Source of the DNA: Glycine soja
Taxonomy: Eukaryota; Streptophyta; Magnoliopsida; Fabales; Fabaceae
Length of the DNA stretch: 64,000 nucleotides
Direction: 5' to 3'
NCBI RefSeq assembly: GCF_004193775.1
Contig: NC_041008.1
Location: 9,192,731-9,256,730 of the forward strand
The notes under the pieces are model-generated. The model saw only the letters and a list, made by a program, of their open reading frames with translations, was not told where the DNA came from and ran no database searches. Shown piece after piece: positions 11,162 to 23,404 of the stretch. The position numbers were made by a program, and so were the translations under genes. How positions within the stretch are numbered: position 1 is the stretch's first letter; every line of letters begins with the position of its first letter.

Positions 11162-13956
11162 CAACTTTCTGTCAGGTGTCAGTGTCTTATAATTTTTTCT
11201 TAATTGTTTTCATAAAATCAATTTATATAGATTTTTACAATTAAAAGTTACATGAAATAATTAATATGATGAAAAACGAAAAATAATAATTAAAATATAA
11301 AAAGTCTTTTTATTCGTCACATCTTTGTCTAAGAAAATTTATACTAAATTTACAATACATGTAATTCTTTTGTTTTAACATTGATTCACAGGAGAAAAAG
11401 ATTGGTAACTATCTGAAAAATAAATAAAATCTGATAAAAAATCATTTTCCTTAAAGATCAATATCGAATAATATGTAAACTCGGATATCACATTAATCAC
11501 TTATAACATGCATCTAACTCGGATACCACACAACGCTTAAAACAAGTTCATAAGTGGACCATGCGTTTAATGGAGTTACCTGATATTGAAGGGGGCATGT
11601 AACATGCATGCGTAGTTACTAATAATTGAAGGGGCGTCTAACATGGATCAGTCCAAAACTGGTGACATCATGGGTCTTAGGTTATATGAGTGTGAAATAT
11701 TTTTAATTTTTTTTTGTGAGAAAATCTGATTAAATCAGTTATAATAAAAAAATTATTTTTTTTATTCACAAAATTTAAATCTAAAATTTTACTTTATAGA
11801 TTTATAAATTATTAAATGATGAGTCGTCAAAATTGAATATGCATATGACTGAATATGGAAGGTTGATATGACAGGGTTCATCACCTTCTATATATATGAG
11901 TATGAAAAAAAAATCAATGGTTAACATGCTACCTGTAAATAATTTGATATGTTTAATTTTGCAGCTCAATCCTCGTATAAAAATGTGATTAATTTGGATA
12001 AATTTGCAAAATTTCATTGAACAGATTTGGGAAGCTGAAAGATATATCCTATTTATATTAAGTAAAGAATCATTAAAAATGCTTTCAAAGTTCATCATAT
12101 ATACAAATATTGATAATTTAAATTGTTGGCTTGAAATCCATTTTTTTTTATATATTCAACCTTCATATTGGAATGAATTGAAATGTGAGTGTATGTAATT
12201 AATGAGTTGGTAAACATGCAATCGGTCACATTCAATTCATTTCTGTTTTGAGAAAAGTAGGAACACCACTCAAGGAAAGTGGGTCAAAGAGGGTGAGGAT
12301 GCAGTAATCCCAGGCAACAAGATTGACAAGAAAAGTTTGTTGATTGGGACCAATCCAACTTGCTTCTGTATTGATATATATGTTTCAAAGATATAGTAGG
12401 ATCATATTAATATCATTCAGAAAAATAAAGAAGAAAAAGAAGAAGATAAAAGCAGGATCATACATTTATACTGCAAATTCTAAGTACAGACAGCGACTTT
12501 CATGACCACTCTGTTGTTTGTGCATGCTAAAAGGACCCATAAGCCACATGCATTGACGCACAACAAACACGCTTAATTATTTATAGACTACATTAGTACT
12601 CGTGCTATTCATGGGAATACAAAAAATTATTACTTTTCTATTATTTTGTTTATAAGTGTAAAGTATTTATTGACTTTAATATTGATGAATAATTTTAGTT
12701 AAAAAAATAGGTTAATCATTTTTAATAAAGTTTCTTCTTTTAATTATAATTCCAAAGGTTTTTCTTAACCTATTAGATCTCTTTTCGTCTATCCCCATTT
12801 TTACTTTTAAATTGAATTTTAATTTTTTTTAACAATTACTAATAGTCAAAAAATTTGTAGCACAATATAAATTATTCATCATAAATTTAAAATATAATTT
12901 ATCTATTTAAAATATTTATTTATTATATATAATAAATATTTATCTTGTGTATTGCATAAACACTATAATACTAATAATTATAAATTTCCGTTATAAAGAT
13001 TAACAAATGGGAATGAAAAGAACTACTATTAATTAAAGATAACAGGAATCATTGTTTTCAAAATACCGGTGTTTTTTCTTGTTTTTTTTTTAAATTGTTT
13101 TTCGTTTATGCTCTTTTTCCGTTTTTTTCTTCCTGTAAACCAAATATTTGTATGAATGGGTACCAGGGTTACCAAGATGATACAATTGATGCAACCAGCC
13201 AATCCCAACCAGCACTAATGCTCTTTTTCCGTTAATGCACCATGTGCATGCAAACCATTTTTACATTTGTTTAAGTATAGCATGCATTGATAGTTCATAT
13301 TTTCTTTTTGTTTGGCGTAGTTTGTGTTGGTTGAGTAAGAGAGTGCAGGGCAGGAAATTGACCCATTCGACTGGACTTTTTATTTTCACAACATAAAAGT
13401 ATAATATTTTTTTACTCCAATTAGCTCAATTAATTAAATATAATGTGTGAATTGTTATAAATTATTTGGTACCTATTTTCAATTCCATCATATAAAAAAT
13501 ATTAATAGTTTTACAATTATATACAACCACTGTCTAAAATAACTTGATTTTTTGGGCTTTGTTACAGGTGCACTGATACATGAATATTTATAGTTACACA
13601 AAGATATACCAAACTATAAGTGTTTTAAATGTAAACATGCATTTTTTTTGTGATTAAATGTAAACATATATGTATAGAAAAAAATATGAACCTAATTATT
13701 TATGAACAGAGAAACAAATGCGCAGTTTATTAATTGCTCCATATTTTTCGACAAGGGGTTGCATAATAATCAAGAGTTGGTTGCTGAAAGAAGACTCATC
13801 TAGATTCGTGGCATAGATACTTTAGACTTTTTTAGGGTGTTAGCAGGAATGCAAAGGTATCCTCAAGTTAACCCCAAGTCATTCCTTACGTTAGTATTGA
13901 GCATAGAATCTCCTACCCTTGTGCATGAAAACAAATAAATAAGGTCGGAATTTCAA
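11162..13956. other. Intergenic, AT-rich, no gene seen
   Basis: Long A/T runs with no ORF that looks coding and no clear transposon ends. The last about 150 bp, from roughly 13800, are conserved in the inverted copy near 56300 and are treated with the reticulon promoter. Confidence 0.5.
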
Positions 13957-13962
13957 TATAAA
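13957..13962 (+). promoter_or_regulatory. Putative TATA box of the reticulon gene
   Basis: TATAAA 53 bp before the ATG. The same AATATAAATGG context and spacing are kept in front of the inverted pseudogene copy (near 56140, minus strand), which supports its being part of the ancestral promoter. Confidence 0.6.
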
Positions 13963-14009
13963 TGGCACGTAGCACTAGAGCACAATATCAGTCAAGAAGG
14001 AATTGAACT

Positions 14010-16144
14010 ATGGCGCACGATACATCATCTGATTCTGAAAATGAAATTATTGGAGCACGGGCAAAGCTCTTTGGACATGAAAAACCGATTCATGAAGTTC
14101 TTGGAGGAGGAAAAGGTACCACGTTAAATTCAATTTGGTTCATAGTCTGTTAGTCATGTTATAGAAATTCATGTTTGAGTACATATATTACAATATATAA
14201 ATTCATTGGCATGATATTGCACACTAGTACATTTGCACTTGCGTCTTGTGAGCAACTCATAGAGAGAGCTATATATAATCTTGCAAATGATATCATTAAT
14301 TTTTCTGTATTCTTTTAATTTCTTAGCATTATGCTAGTGATGTGACTTTAAGGAAGTTTTGACTTTTGAGAATCCATGCATGAATTGATTATGATATAAT
14401 TGGGGAACTTAATTGCAGTGGCAGATATGTTATTATGGAGGGACAGATATGTATCAGGTGCGCTTTTGGGTGGGATGACTGTGATATGGTTTCTATTTGA
14501 GATCGTTGAGTACAATTTCGTGGCACTCCTTTGTCACATTTCCATCACCACCATGCTTGTTCTATTCATATGGTCCACGGTTGCAGATATATTTAAATGG
14601 TACCTAGCTAATTTGCTTAACTTCGAACTTAGTTGTGGGTATGAATGGATACAAGACATTTTATCCTCTCAATTTTGAATACCACATATTTTTTGCACCT
14701 GAATTTCATAGTGTGAATCAACCTATAAGTAAACTTTGATCCAAATTCAAGTGCTACTACGTACGTATGCTGATTTTTAATCATTGGATTTGTAATGTGC
14801 ATGTCAAATTGAAGGGTGACTGTCTTCTAAATTTTATGAGCATGCATGGATGTACATGGGCTAACCAATTAATTATGACAAATTCATATTCTCTTTGGTT
14901 AATTGGTATATTGAATCTAACTGACGAATCAATCCACCAAAAATTGTCATGGCACCTAATTAAAAGCTTGAAAGGAATTCAGAATATTAGTTTTATGGGA
15001 ACAGCGGTACAATATCCCTCCCCTATACCTTCGCATTGCGAAGAGTCTCTGGACAATGGGGTACGTTAGTTTGTAGCTTTATGGGAAATTCATATGAAAT
15101 TATTTTCTATAATTAATTATGTCAGAAGTTTATATTGTTTCTATTATATATATTTAAAACTCAAATAACATATGTAGATCTATGTATGTTCTTTTGTTAC
15201 ATTAATTCCATTTGATAAAAAAATATTTCAGGAAAGGTCCCCAGATCCCAAACATTGTTTTACAGGAATCTTTCTTCCATGATCTTGCTTCCATCCTCCA
15301 CAAAAGATTTAACCAGTTATTACCAATGCTCCTCCACATTTCATGTGGAATAGACCTGCCAATCTTTCTTCTGGTAGACAACCTATATATAATCATTGTC
15401 CTTCATTAAGCTAAAGTAAATTTCTTAATTAACAAAAATACTGAACCTGACATCTCACTTCTCAAAACATTTTCAGAACATTGTTTCTCTCTATATTCTG
15501 TCAGTGATTGGAAGCTACTTCAGTTTTGTCAATCTGCTATATATTGGTAAGAATTTCTTCCTTTTGTTTCTTTTAAGGTTAAATTATTTCATTGATTACC
15601 ATAAATTATAAATTAGAGGCTGTTTCAAGTCGTCAATGATGAGAGAATAAGAAATATTTCACGAAAGACAACAATTTGCTAATCCTAGAGAATTAATTCA
15701 AAGAATTAATCTTACTTTGAAAATTCTAAATAATTTAGAGACTAACTGAGTTTTTCTTATCCGCAAATACTAGTTGTTTATTTTGTTATAATATTAGTAG
15801 AAAGAACAATCTCTCCATTTTTCATTTATCCATACAACCATCAAGTTAACTTTAAAACTGGTTAATTAGAGACCAACTGAGTAATTTAGTCTTATTATTA
15901 TTTATGATTTTTAACTGAAGTTTAAGTGTACTAAGATGTCTTGTTTCTTTGTTGCATCGTTCATTCGTGACAAGGGTTTCTCTGCATGCAAACGCTGCCA
16001 ATTGTGTATGAACGGTATGAGGAAGAAATCAACAATTGGGTCAGCGATATCATAATAGTTATAAGGAAAAACTATAGGAGGTTTAACAAGAACTACCTCA
16101 ACAAAATTCCCAGAGGACCAGTGAAGGCAAAGAAAACCCAATAA
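14010..16144 (+). CDS. RTNLB: Reticulon-like protein, RTNLB family (five exons)
   Basis: Exons are 14010-14115, 14419-14599, 15232-15373, 15477-15546 and 15975-16144. All borders are GT-AG and all phases agree, giving 222 residues. Reticulons bend and tubulate the ER membrane using two long hydrophobic hairpins. Family marks: VLGGGK-VADMLLWRD just before the first hairpin, the hydrophobic stretch with VIWFLFEIVEYN (residues about 50-95), the polar loop with GPQIPNIVLQES, a second hydrophobic stretch (about 128-170), and the tail KIPRGPVKAKKTQ with a C-terminal basic end. The N-terminus before the domain is short (about 35 residues), as in compact plant members. No defect is visible, so it is probably functional. 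An inverted, broken duplicate lies at 54.4-56.1 kb. Confidence 0.93.
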
Positions 16145-19100
16145 ACTATTATACTCAAACTTCTAAATATAAGATATACATGATGATTTATACAAGTTTC
16201 TTTCCAAGAAAACAAATACCAAACAATGTATAATTCTATTTTTCATACATGTCCAATTGTGTAATTCAGAGGTGTTTACATGGATTGTGTGTGAGGAGTA
16301 GTTTATTTTATTTTACTTTTTCACTAAAATACAATTTTAAGTTTTCTTCACTAAAGAAGTGTGCGTGTGGTGTGGACGTTTGTGAAAAACGTTTCTCTCA
16401 AAAATATTCTCCATCTTTTAAGTCCCTCAAAGTTCACTTATGTTACATTCGGATTTAAAGAGAAGCTGAGGTCAGACTCCAGAACACTTTTTCTGACTAC
16501 ATGATTAGTCAACTTAATACTATATTATTAATTATCAAAAACGTGTGATCAGAAACACATGCAGTCTTTGTAATATTATATGCAGTACTTTTTAAAAACA
16601 GATCTAAACTGACAGTAATAAGAAAATAGATAAATGAATTAAAGCTTAAATTATTCAGTTGGTTGAAATTATTTAAAATTTTTTAAATAGGTCCTTAAAT
16701 AAAAAAAGTAAAATAGAATTGGATAACTAAACTAAATAGCTCTATGAAATTAGTTTATAGTGGCTTAAAATCACAATAATAATAATAATTTATGAAGATT
16801 TTCAAAATTTTAGAGACTTAATTCAAAGAATTATATGATCATGAATTTAATTAAAAAATAGTTTAAAAACCTACTTAAAAAATTAAATAATTTAGAGGCC
16901 AACTAAGTAATTAATTTAACCTTAATTAGAAATTCTAAATTAGATGAATTTATATGAAAAAAATAATGGCATACCCAACTTCAATTATGGGTGCTGCTGC
17001 CCATGTTTCCAATCAGAATTGTCCATGGTAAATAAGGGTCCAAAGAATAATCCAAGATGATCGACTTAATTCCCACCAAACAGGTTGACTTGCATAAAAT
17101 ACAACACTATGATCTTGACAATACAATTGTGCTTGTCACATGAAGCATAATGCGTCTGATGTGGTGGTGCAGTACTCTATAACCCACTTAATGTGGCAAA
17201 CAGATAGCCCCTAGATTACAAAAATTCCATTAACATTATGACTACGCACAGTGTGCGTCCAATAAAAATTGAACACATTCCATAGGCCTCAAGTTTCTGC
17301 TTTTGAATTGTTAAGAAAATTAAACTAGAAACTCAACCCGAATTCTACTTCTTATTTTTATATATTTATGCAATATGAGTAATGTCAGTGGCTAGAGTTC
17401 CAGTTTGTTGCTTCTTTTTGGTGAAAAAATTGAAAACGTTCCACAGGCTTGAATTTTCTGCTTTCGAATTTATTAGTTCAAAACCTGAATTTTGCTATAT
17501 GTCTTATTGATATATTTATACGACTAGAGTAGTGCCAAGTGGCTTGAGTTTATAACATGTTTAGATTGGTTGTGGACCATGTTAAAAAATTATGGTGACC
17601 TTAAAGTTACTCCTTCGGATAAAAAATTATTGATATTTTAATTTTTTTATTAAAAATTATTGATGTTTTTATAAATTTTAAGTTTCATTAATTATTTTTT
17701 TCACATATATCCATAAATACTAGGACTTAAATAAATAATTATGATCTATTGTACAGTTACATACTTTTATCATTGACATTAAATAAGGATTTTTTTTTGG
17801 ACTAAATATGTCATTTGTGAGAAATATAAATATTTTTAAAGCTATGCACATTAACTTAAGTAAACATTGGTAAAAGAATACTAAAGTAAACATCAATAAC
17901 TTTGGTTCGGAGGAAGTACTATGTGGGGTGTTGGAAAAATCCAAACATGCTAAGTTATTGTTGTTTTTTGCATTAGAAAGCAAAATTCTTAAATCAGTTA
18001 TCGACATTGTATTAATTGTGCATTTAATCGTGAGATTTTACAAATCCTCCATGCATTAATCTTGGACTTTGTAAAACTATATTCATTATATTTTTTTAAC
18101 TTTTTTTATTACTGTAGTTTTCCATTGAAAAGAATTAAAGTAAATGTCGTTTTTTGTAAAATTAACATAAGGTTTTTAAAATCTTATAAAGTAAAATGTC
18201 CGACTCATACAATTTTTCAAGAACTAATTTTGGAGTCGTCATCAGGTAATTTTAATTGGACCTAGTTTATTTTAATTGGAAAAAAGGGGAACTATATATA
18301 TCTAACATATACATACGGTAGTGATAGATAACTTACAAGTCATATGGATGGAGTTTCGTATCAGAAAGGGCCAAGATTTATATTGGCTTTTCACCTCTCT
18401 AAAAATCAACATATATAGTTGGGGCACCAGTCTCTGATATTGTAGTTGAAGCTAGAACCCATAATGGTGCTTGCTGATGCTGATTGGAAACATAACACAT
18501 GGAGCATAATCAATTAAGCAACTGCAAACCAACACACTAATGAACCGTACGGTCTTCGAATTCTAGGATAAAATCTCCTTTTCAAAAGTTTGCATTTTGC
18601 AATTTCATTAACAATCAACAACTATACCATTATTGGTCTTCGTCCTCCACTGAACCATAAGTGGAGCCTCTAATAATGTTCTTTTTTATTATTTCTAGTC
18701 TAAAAAGGGCAGGTACTAGAAGCAGCCACTAAGCAAAATAATTGTATTTTTTACTGCTGCTTAATACTGAACCAGTTACAGCCTCCCCGAGTCTATAACA
18801 GAAGTTTTGCTTAGCTTACACATTCTCATTGTTTTGAAACCAGATCGGATATGTTGGAAAGATTGAAAACCAGTAAATTGGTTAAGTGTTCAGTTCAAAT
18901 AAACCACAGAATCGATCTAGTTAAAAAAGAGGAAAACTGATTAAAAAAAAAACTGGTAAAATTGGTTAAAGAATACAGGATCACAGCCAATTAATTAAAA
19001 ACGTTCAATATGATATCATTTTTATTTTTTTCTCAAGAAAATGAAAAAACAGCCTGTTATTTGTTATTTTCTTCTTTTACTCTAGATGCAACTTGTTATT

Positions 19101-19550
19101 CAATGAGCATTGTTGTTTTGTACTAAAACTTAAATTTAAGTATTATGACATAATTGATTTGAATATGTGTACTTTGAAGGTTAAGAAGTTATAAAATTAT
19201 GATAATATGTCTCTTTAATATTATTCTATGTATTATTATTAATACCAAAATGAGTAATTCGGTTTTAAAAAATTGTATTTTGCAATTGAAACATGAATGC
19301 CAATTTAATAGTTGAAAGTGACCACTGGAATCACAAGATTTGTCCAAAGGAATCCGAGATTCGACTGTCACAAAAAAAATTAACAAAGTACAGGTCATGT
19401 TAGCTCCCACAACTAAGTGTCATGACAAGAACACTGAGTGGTCCACCACAGTCTAAAGGAGCAATAACTTATGCTTTTCAAGGGTAATGAAAAATTGAAA
19501 ACGTCTTCATCCGCATAGATAGATATTTTTATTTTTTTTATGTACAACAT
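16145..19550. other. Intergenic, AT-rich; diverged tandem duplication at 17.26-17.55 kb
   Basis: No gene is supported. About 17263-17400 and 17422-17550 are diverged direct copies: both run AAAATTGAA..TTCCA.AGGC, then TTTCTGCTTT.GAATT, then TATATTTAT, then GTGGCT..AGTT. The rest is simple A/T-rich sequence. Confidence 0.5.
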
Positions 19551-19556
19551 TGACTG

Positions 19557-19572
19557 TATATAGCTTATATAA
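19557..19572 (+). promoter_or_regulatory. Putative TATA region of the small membrane-protein gene
   Basis: TATATA at 19557-19562 and TATATAA at 19566-19572, about 77-92 bp before the ATG at 19649. This leaves a 5' leader of roughly 50-60 nt. Confidence 0.5.
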
Positions 19573-19648
19573 CAAGAATATATATGAACATGCGCTGTGT
19601 TCACTCCTTAAACAACAAGGGTTGTCCTAAGCAAAAGGGGAGGGACAA

Positions 19649-19885
19649 ATGGTGAGAGAATTGAAAGAGGTGAAAATTGTAGATGCAGCAAATCTTGGTT
19701 TCTTTAGTAATGCCTATGCAATTTTGTTTGTGGTTTTGATTACCTTTTGCATTATACCAGCAATCATCTTTTCTTGCGCGGATGGTGTATCCAAAGAGAA
19801 AACTTCTGCAGCAGATCAAGAGCCTTATGGAGCTGGATGTGGCGCTGGATGTGGTGCTGGGTGTGGTGCTGGGTGTGGTGCATGA
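19649..19885 (+). CDS. Small single-pass membrane protein with (GAGC)4 Cys-repeat tail, function unknown
   Basis: Single-exon ORF of 78 aa. Residues 1-20 are mixed-charge and end in NLGFFSNA. Residues about 23-44 form one strongly hydrophobic helix (ILFVVLITFCIIPAIIF). A short polar linker follows (about 45-60). The last 18 residues are GAGC four times plus GA. The tail is encoded by a 12-bp DNA tandem repeat (about 19832-19879). A TATA region and a leader precede the ATG, and codons before the repeat look ordinary, so I take it as a real gene. I do not recognise a named family. The closest idea is a small plant membrane protein with a lipid-modified or metal-binding Cys tail, comparable in concept only to the CYSTM group, where the cysteines sit in the membrane helix. 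Function is unassigned. Confidence 0.7.
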   Translation: MVRELKEVKIVDAANLGFFSNAYAILFVVLITFCIIPAIIFSCADGVSKEKTSAADQEPYGAGCGAGCGAGCGAGCGA

Positions 19886-22800
19886 GATCCTTCTTGTTAC
19901 TATCAATTTCATGCATATACAGATCTAGAAGAGGGATATAACACACAGTTCAAGTAGAAGTGGAATTTTAGTGACTACTGTAATGTTAGTTTTTTTTTTT
20001 TTTTTTTTTTATATTTCATAGTGCAGCTTGCTGCTAATTAGGCCTATGATTATTAATATATGCTAATTTTACTTCTTGCCACTGTAAGCAGAGAACTCCT
20101 GCAATGGTTGTTTTGAATATAAAATTTTGATCTCATATACCCTCAAAGTGTAACTTTCCCTTTGCTCAATTTTCCTTTGATCGACCAATCTATGTTGTTC
20201 TCAACCTTGTCTGTTTAAGCAAAATGTATGTCATGTAGAAAATGCAGGTTTGGTACATGGAAATTTCTGGTTTGTGAAATGTTATGACTTACGTACAAGA
20301 GAAGACCATATGGTGGCTTCACTCACCCATCTAGTCTATAGGCATCTTTTTCTGTAACCCAACTCTCAATGAAAACATCAATTATTACAAAAGAGTAGTC
20401 CATCGTGTGGAGCTAGCTCATGGCTTAGGTATATCACATTAAGCTTTTTATTCTACTCAAGAGAATGTTTAATCAGAAAAATTTTAAGAAAATGTTTTGG
20501 GGAGTCAAGGTGCAACACATGAGTTTTGTGCAGTTTGATCGAGTTTAAAATTAGAGACATCAAGCAGCATTTGGTTAATTTGCCAAAAATATTAACTATA
20601 TATTGCCATCAATTAGTCTAACATTGCATAAGCACAACTGAATGTAATTTTTGATATTTAAAATTTTACCAAATTTTCTTAGACTACGTGTTGTCATCTA
20701 AAGAGTCTATTGGCACGCTATAATCGGCCTAGTGCATGTGAAGATTTTGGGTAAGATTGTATGAGATTCGAAATTTAAACCTAATTTCCGTACAACAAAA
20801 AAATCTAAAGAGTTTATTGGCATACTATCATGTATATCCCTATTTAGTGGCTTTTAGTTTTAGCATGCATCTTCTAATTAAAATGGTCCACCCCTTACAG
20901 CAGAATGGTGATACGCGTCTCAAGTGCAGTGTGGTTACTGCCCTAGGCCATGGACCTTCTTGATCAACCTTTGGCTTCATCTAGTAGGAAAGTATATTGT
21001 TGTAGCATGCATCACATAATAAAGTGGTCCACCCGTACCACAAAAACAAGCTATATATCGAAAGTTTGTCAAACTTATTTATTTTTGTACTTGAGTGTTG
21101 AAACATATGAAAATTGTAGAATAATATCTGTCAATCTAAATTGTAGAGTAATTGCACAGATTAGTAGGAGAATGAAAGAGACATAAGATAAGCAGACCTA
21201 ATAAGATCGTAGTTGAACCGTCTAGCTAGTAGAAGAATGAAAGAGACATAAGATAAGTAGACCTGATAAGACGGACATATCACATGTGAAAAATGAAAAT
21301 AATGAATATTGATTTTATTAATTATCCAAGTTAAAAGATTAAAGCATTTACTTTTTAAAATGGCCATTGATAGTAGTTTAGTTTAATTTTAATTACTCGT
21401 GAATTAAGATTTATTGTGTTGTTTCCGCGCACACGTAATACTTCATAATAAAAGAGAGAGATTATTAGATCTTATTTAATTTAAAATATGATTAATTATA
21501 TTTTTTTCCTAATTTTTTCTAAGTTTTACTTTTAGTCCATAAATGAAATTTGTAGCATTTTTTATTCCAATGAGTGTGTCGGATCCATAGATTTTTCTTA
21601 TTGGAGGTAAGAAAAATTTTGGATTAAAATATTTTTTCGTCTTTATAAATATGAAAATATGCGCTCCAAATTTATTCCTATAAAATTTTTGCAGTATATT
21701 TTCGTCCTCACAAGATTAAAATATGTAATTGTTAGGCTGAAACAAGGTTGTAAACCTACTTATATTGTTTTTATACATTGATTATATATATAATCTATGT
21801 AAAAAATGTTACATTTACATAAGTTATATACATAACTAATGTAAAAAACTATTGTTGTAGGTTTTGATTTATCCAAATTTAAATTCAAGTCAAAAAGTGT
21901 CCTATTTCTATTTTGTGAGGATAAAAATAATAAAAATTTTGCAAGAATAAATTTTGAATATTTTTATATTTATGAGGATAAAAAATAGTTTTTAACCAAT
22001 AATTTATAATATTTTCAAAAAAATTATCACAAACTTTTACAAAATATCTAAGTTTATATAAATTATAATTATCTTGTATGCATTTTTATACTTAAAAAAA
22101 ATTCTATAATTTGTCCGTTGTCAATAATATAAATATTAAAAGAATAAAATAATAAATTTAGTATCAATCTATTTGTTTATTTCTTTAATTTTTACATTCA
22201 TTTAAAAAAAGTACTTTTTGTGGGGGCAACAATATTTTTTATTACATATATACAAATAAAAAAAATCTTGTTCAGACAATTGCCTTGCCTCATATAGTGT
22301 AATACGTGCATCCCCCACTGGTTCCAATACATTTCTTTTTTCTCATGTAAATTGTGTTCTAATCTATCAGTAGATTAGTTTGGCATCCTCAACTAGCCAG
22401 TGATATTAACATATGAGGGATTGAAAACATATTTTACTTAAAAAAGATCATGTAATTGTTTTTGTTAAATTCCTTAATGATATGACAAGTCATTAAAATG
22501 CTAATGTTACATCATCACTTAATATTATTACTTAATAATAATCACTAAAATAATTAACAAAAGAAAAGCATATAGAGACTAAAAATATTTTAAAAAAATT
22601 GATGAGTGACTAAAGTAAATTTTTTTTAAAAAAATAAGAACTAAGAACATAATTAATCCTTTAGCATATAAATACATGTTTTTTAAAATAATTGTCTAAT
22701 ATTATCAAATATATGAATCAACTATATTAGATCCTGTATTGGACATATTAATAACATATTTGGATTCAAAAGTGAATCCAAATTATACGATGAAATATAT

Positions 22801-23087
22801 TGGACCTGTAAACTAAGGATGAAAATCATAATTAATCCTTTGAATCCAAATTAACTAATCAATTTCTCCAAAAATTAACTTTGGCAAAATATGCTATTTA
22901 CATGTCCAATACATTTAACCATATAATTTGGATTCAAACTAGACCTATTTTACAGATCTACTTGTATTTATGAACTGTAAGCTTCTTGAACAAAAGAAAA
23001 GACAACAACAATAGTAATCCTTCTTCTTAACTTGTGTAACCTTCAAAGTGCTATACGATTGATTTTTAATTTCAAAGCAACAAAATT
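19886..23087. other. Intergenic, AT-rich; small direct and inverted repeats
   Basis: No gene is supported. A T-run lies at about 19989-20010. A tandem duplication is seen at about 21163-21206 and 21230-21273: both copies read AGTAG-AGAATGAAAGAGACATAAGATAAG, then AGACCT.ATAAGA. A 39-bp imperfect inverted repeat is formed by 22774-22812 and 22897-22935 (arms about 80% alike by eye). The last about 15 bp hold CAACAAAA, a CAA motif of the kind found upstream of plant tRNA genes. Confidence 0.5.
22774..22935. repeat. Imperfect inverted repeat (arms 22774-22812 and 22897-22935)
   Basis: The left arm starts GAATCCAAATTATA and the right arm is its reverse complement with about seven mismatches, around an 84-nt spacer. 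A partial direct copy of the right arm lies at about 22733-22768. It could be a small MITE, but no target duplication was found. Confidence 0.4.
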
Positions 23088-23131
23088 GTCAAGATGGCCG
23101 AGTTGGTCTACGGCGCTAGTTTCAGGTACTA
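23088..23131 (+). pseudogene. 5' half of a nuclear tRNA-Leu (anticodon CAG), truncated
   Basis: The 44 bases match the 5' half of a plant tRNA-Leu: acceptor strand GTCAAGA, a perfect A-box (TGGCCGAGTTGG), the large class II D arm, and an anticodon stem-loop with TTTCAGGTA, giving anticodon CAG at 23123-23125. CAACAAAA upstream is typical of plant tRNA gene leaders. The variable arm, B-box, T arm and 3' acceptor strand are absent: the sequence passes straight into the truncated LTR of gypsy element A, sharing TACTA at the joint. It cannot make a tRNA. Confidence 0.75.
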
Positions 23132-23404
23132 ACGGTGTTTATAGGCTATCTTGGTGCAATTCCATAACAGGATTGGATAGCAAATTATACAGAGCAATAA
23201 TAGAATTGGAATATCTCCTAACAAACTTTGTCCTATACTGCAATGCAGAGGAGATTATCACACGTGCTTGATTCCTGAATCTTCTATGCATAATCAGCCA
23301 GGTAAGTTGGTCTATTCTTTGTTTTGATGGGCCTGTTGACGTTGCTACTATTCTCTTGGGCTGCTGTGTTGTTGGTGTTAGTAGCAATACTCATATTGCT
23401 AACA
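23128..23404 (-). repeat. 3' LTR of gypsy A, truncated on its outer side
   Basis: It matches 27567-27844 of the 5' LTR but lacks the outer 118 bp (the R/U5 part) at the joint with the tRNA relic. It contains the Pol C-terminal tail codons and the LTR TATA box (CTATAAA on the minus strand near 23140). Confidence 0.85.

Noticed and set aside
23088..23150. tRNA half acting as a reverse-transcription primer fused to LTR cDNA
   Set aside because: The strand order (tRNA 5' half followed by antisense LTR) fits the idea, but a plant tRNA leader (CAACAAAA) lies directly upstream and gypsy A has a complete LTR at its other end. A real tRNA gene cut by a rearrangement is simpler.
23139..23387. Minus-strand ORF as a separate small gene, with a twin at 27579-27845
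   Set aside because: Both are the two LTRs of gypsy A read through the Pol tail region in another frame; they are not host genes.
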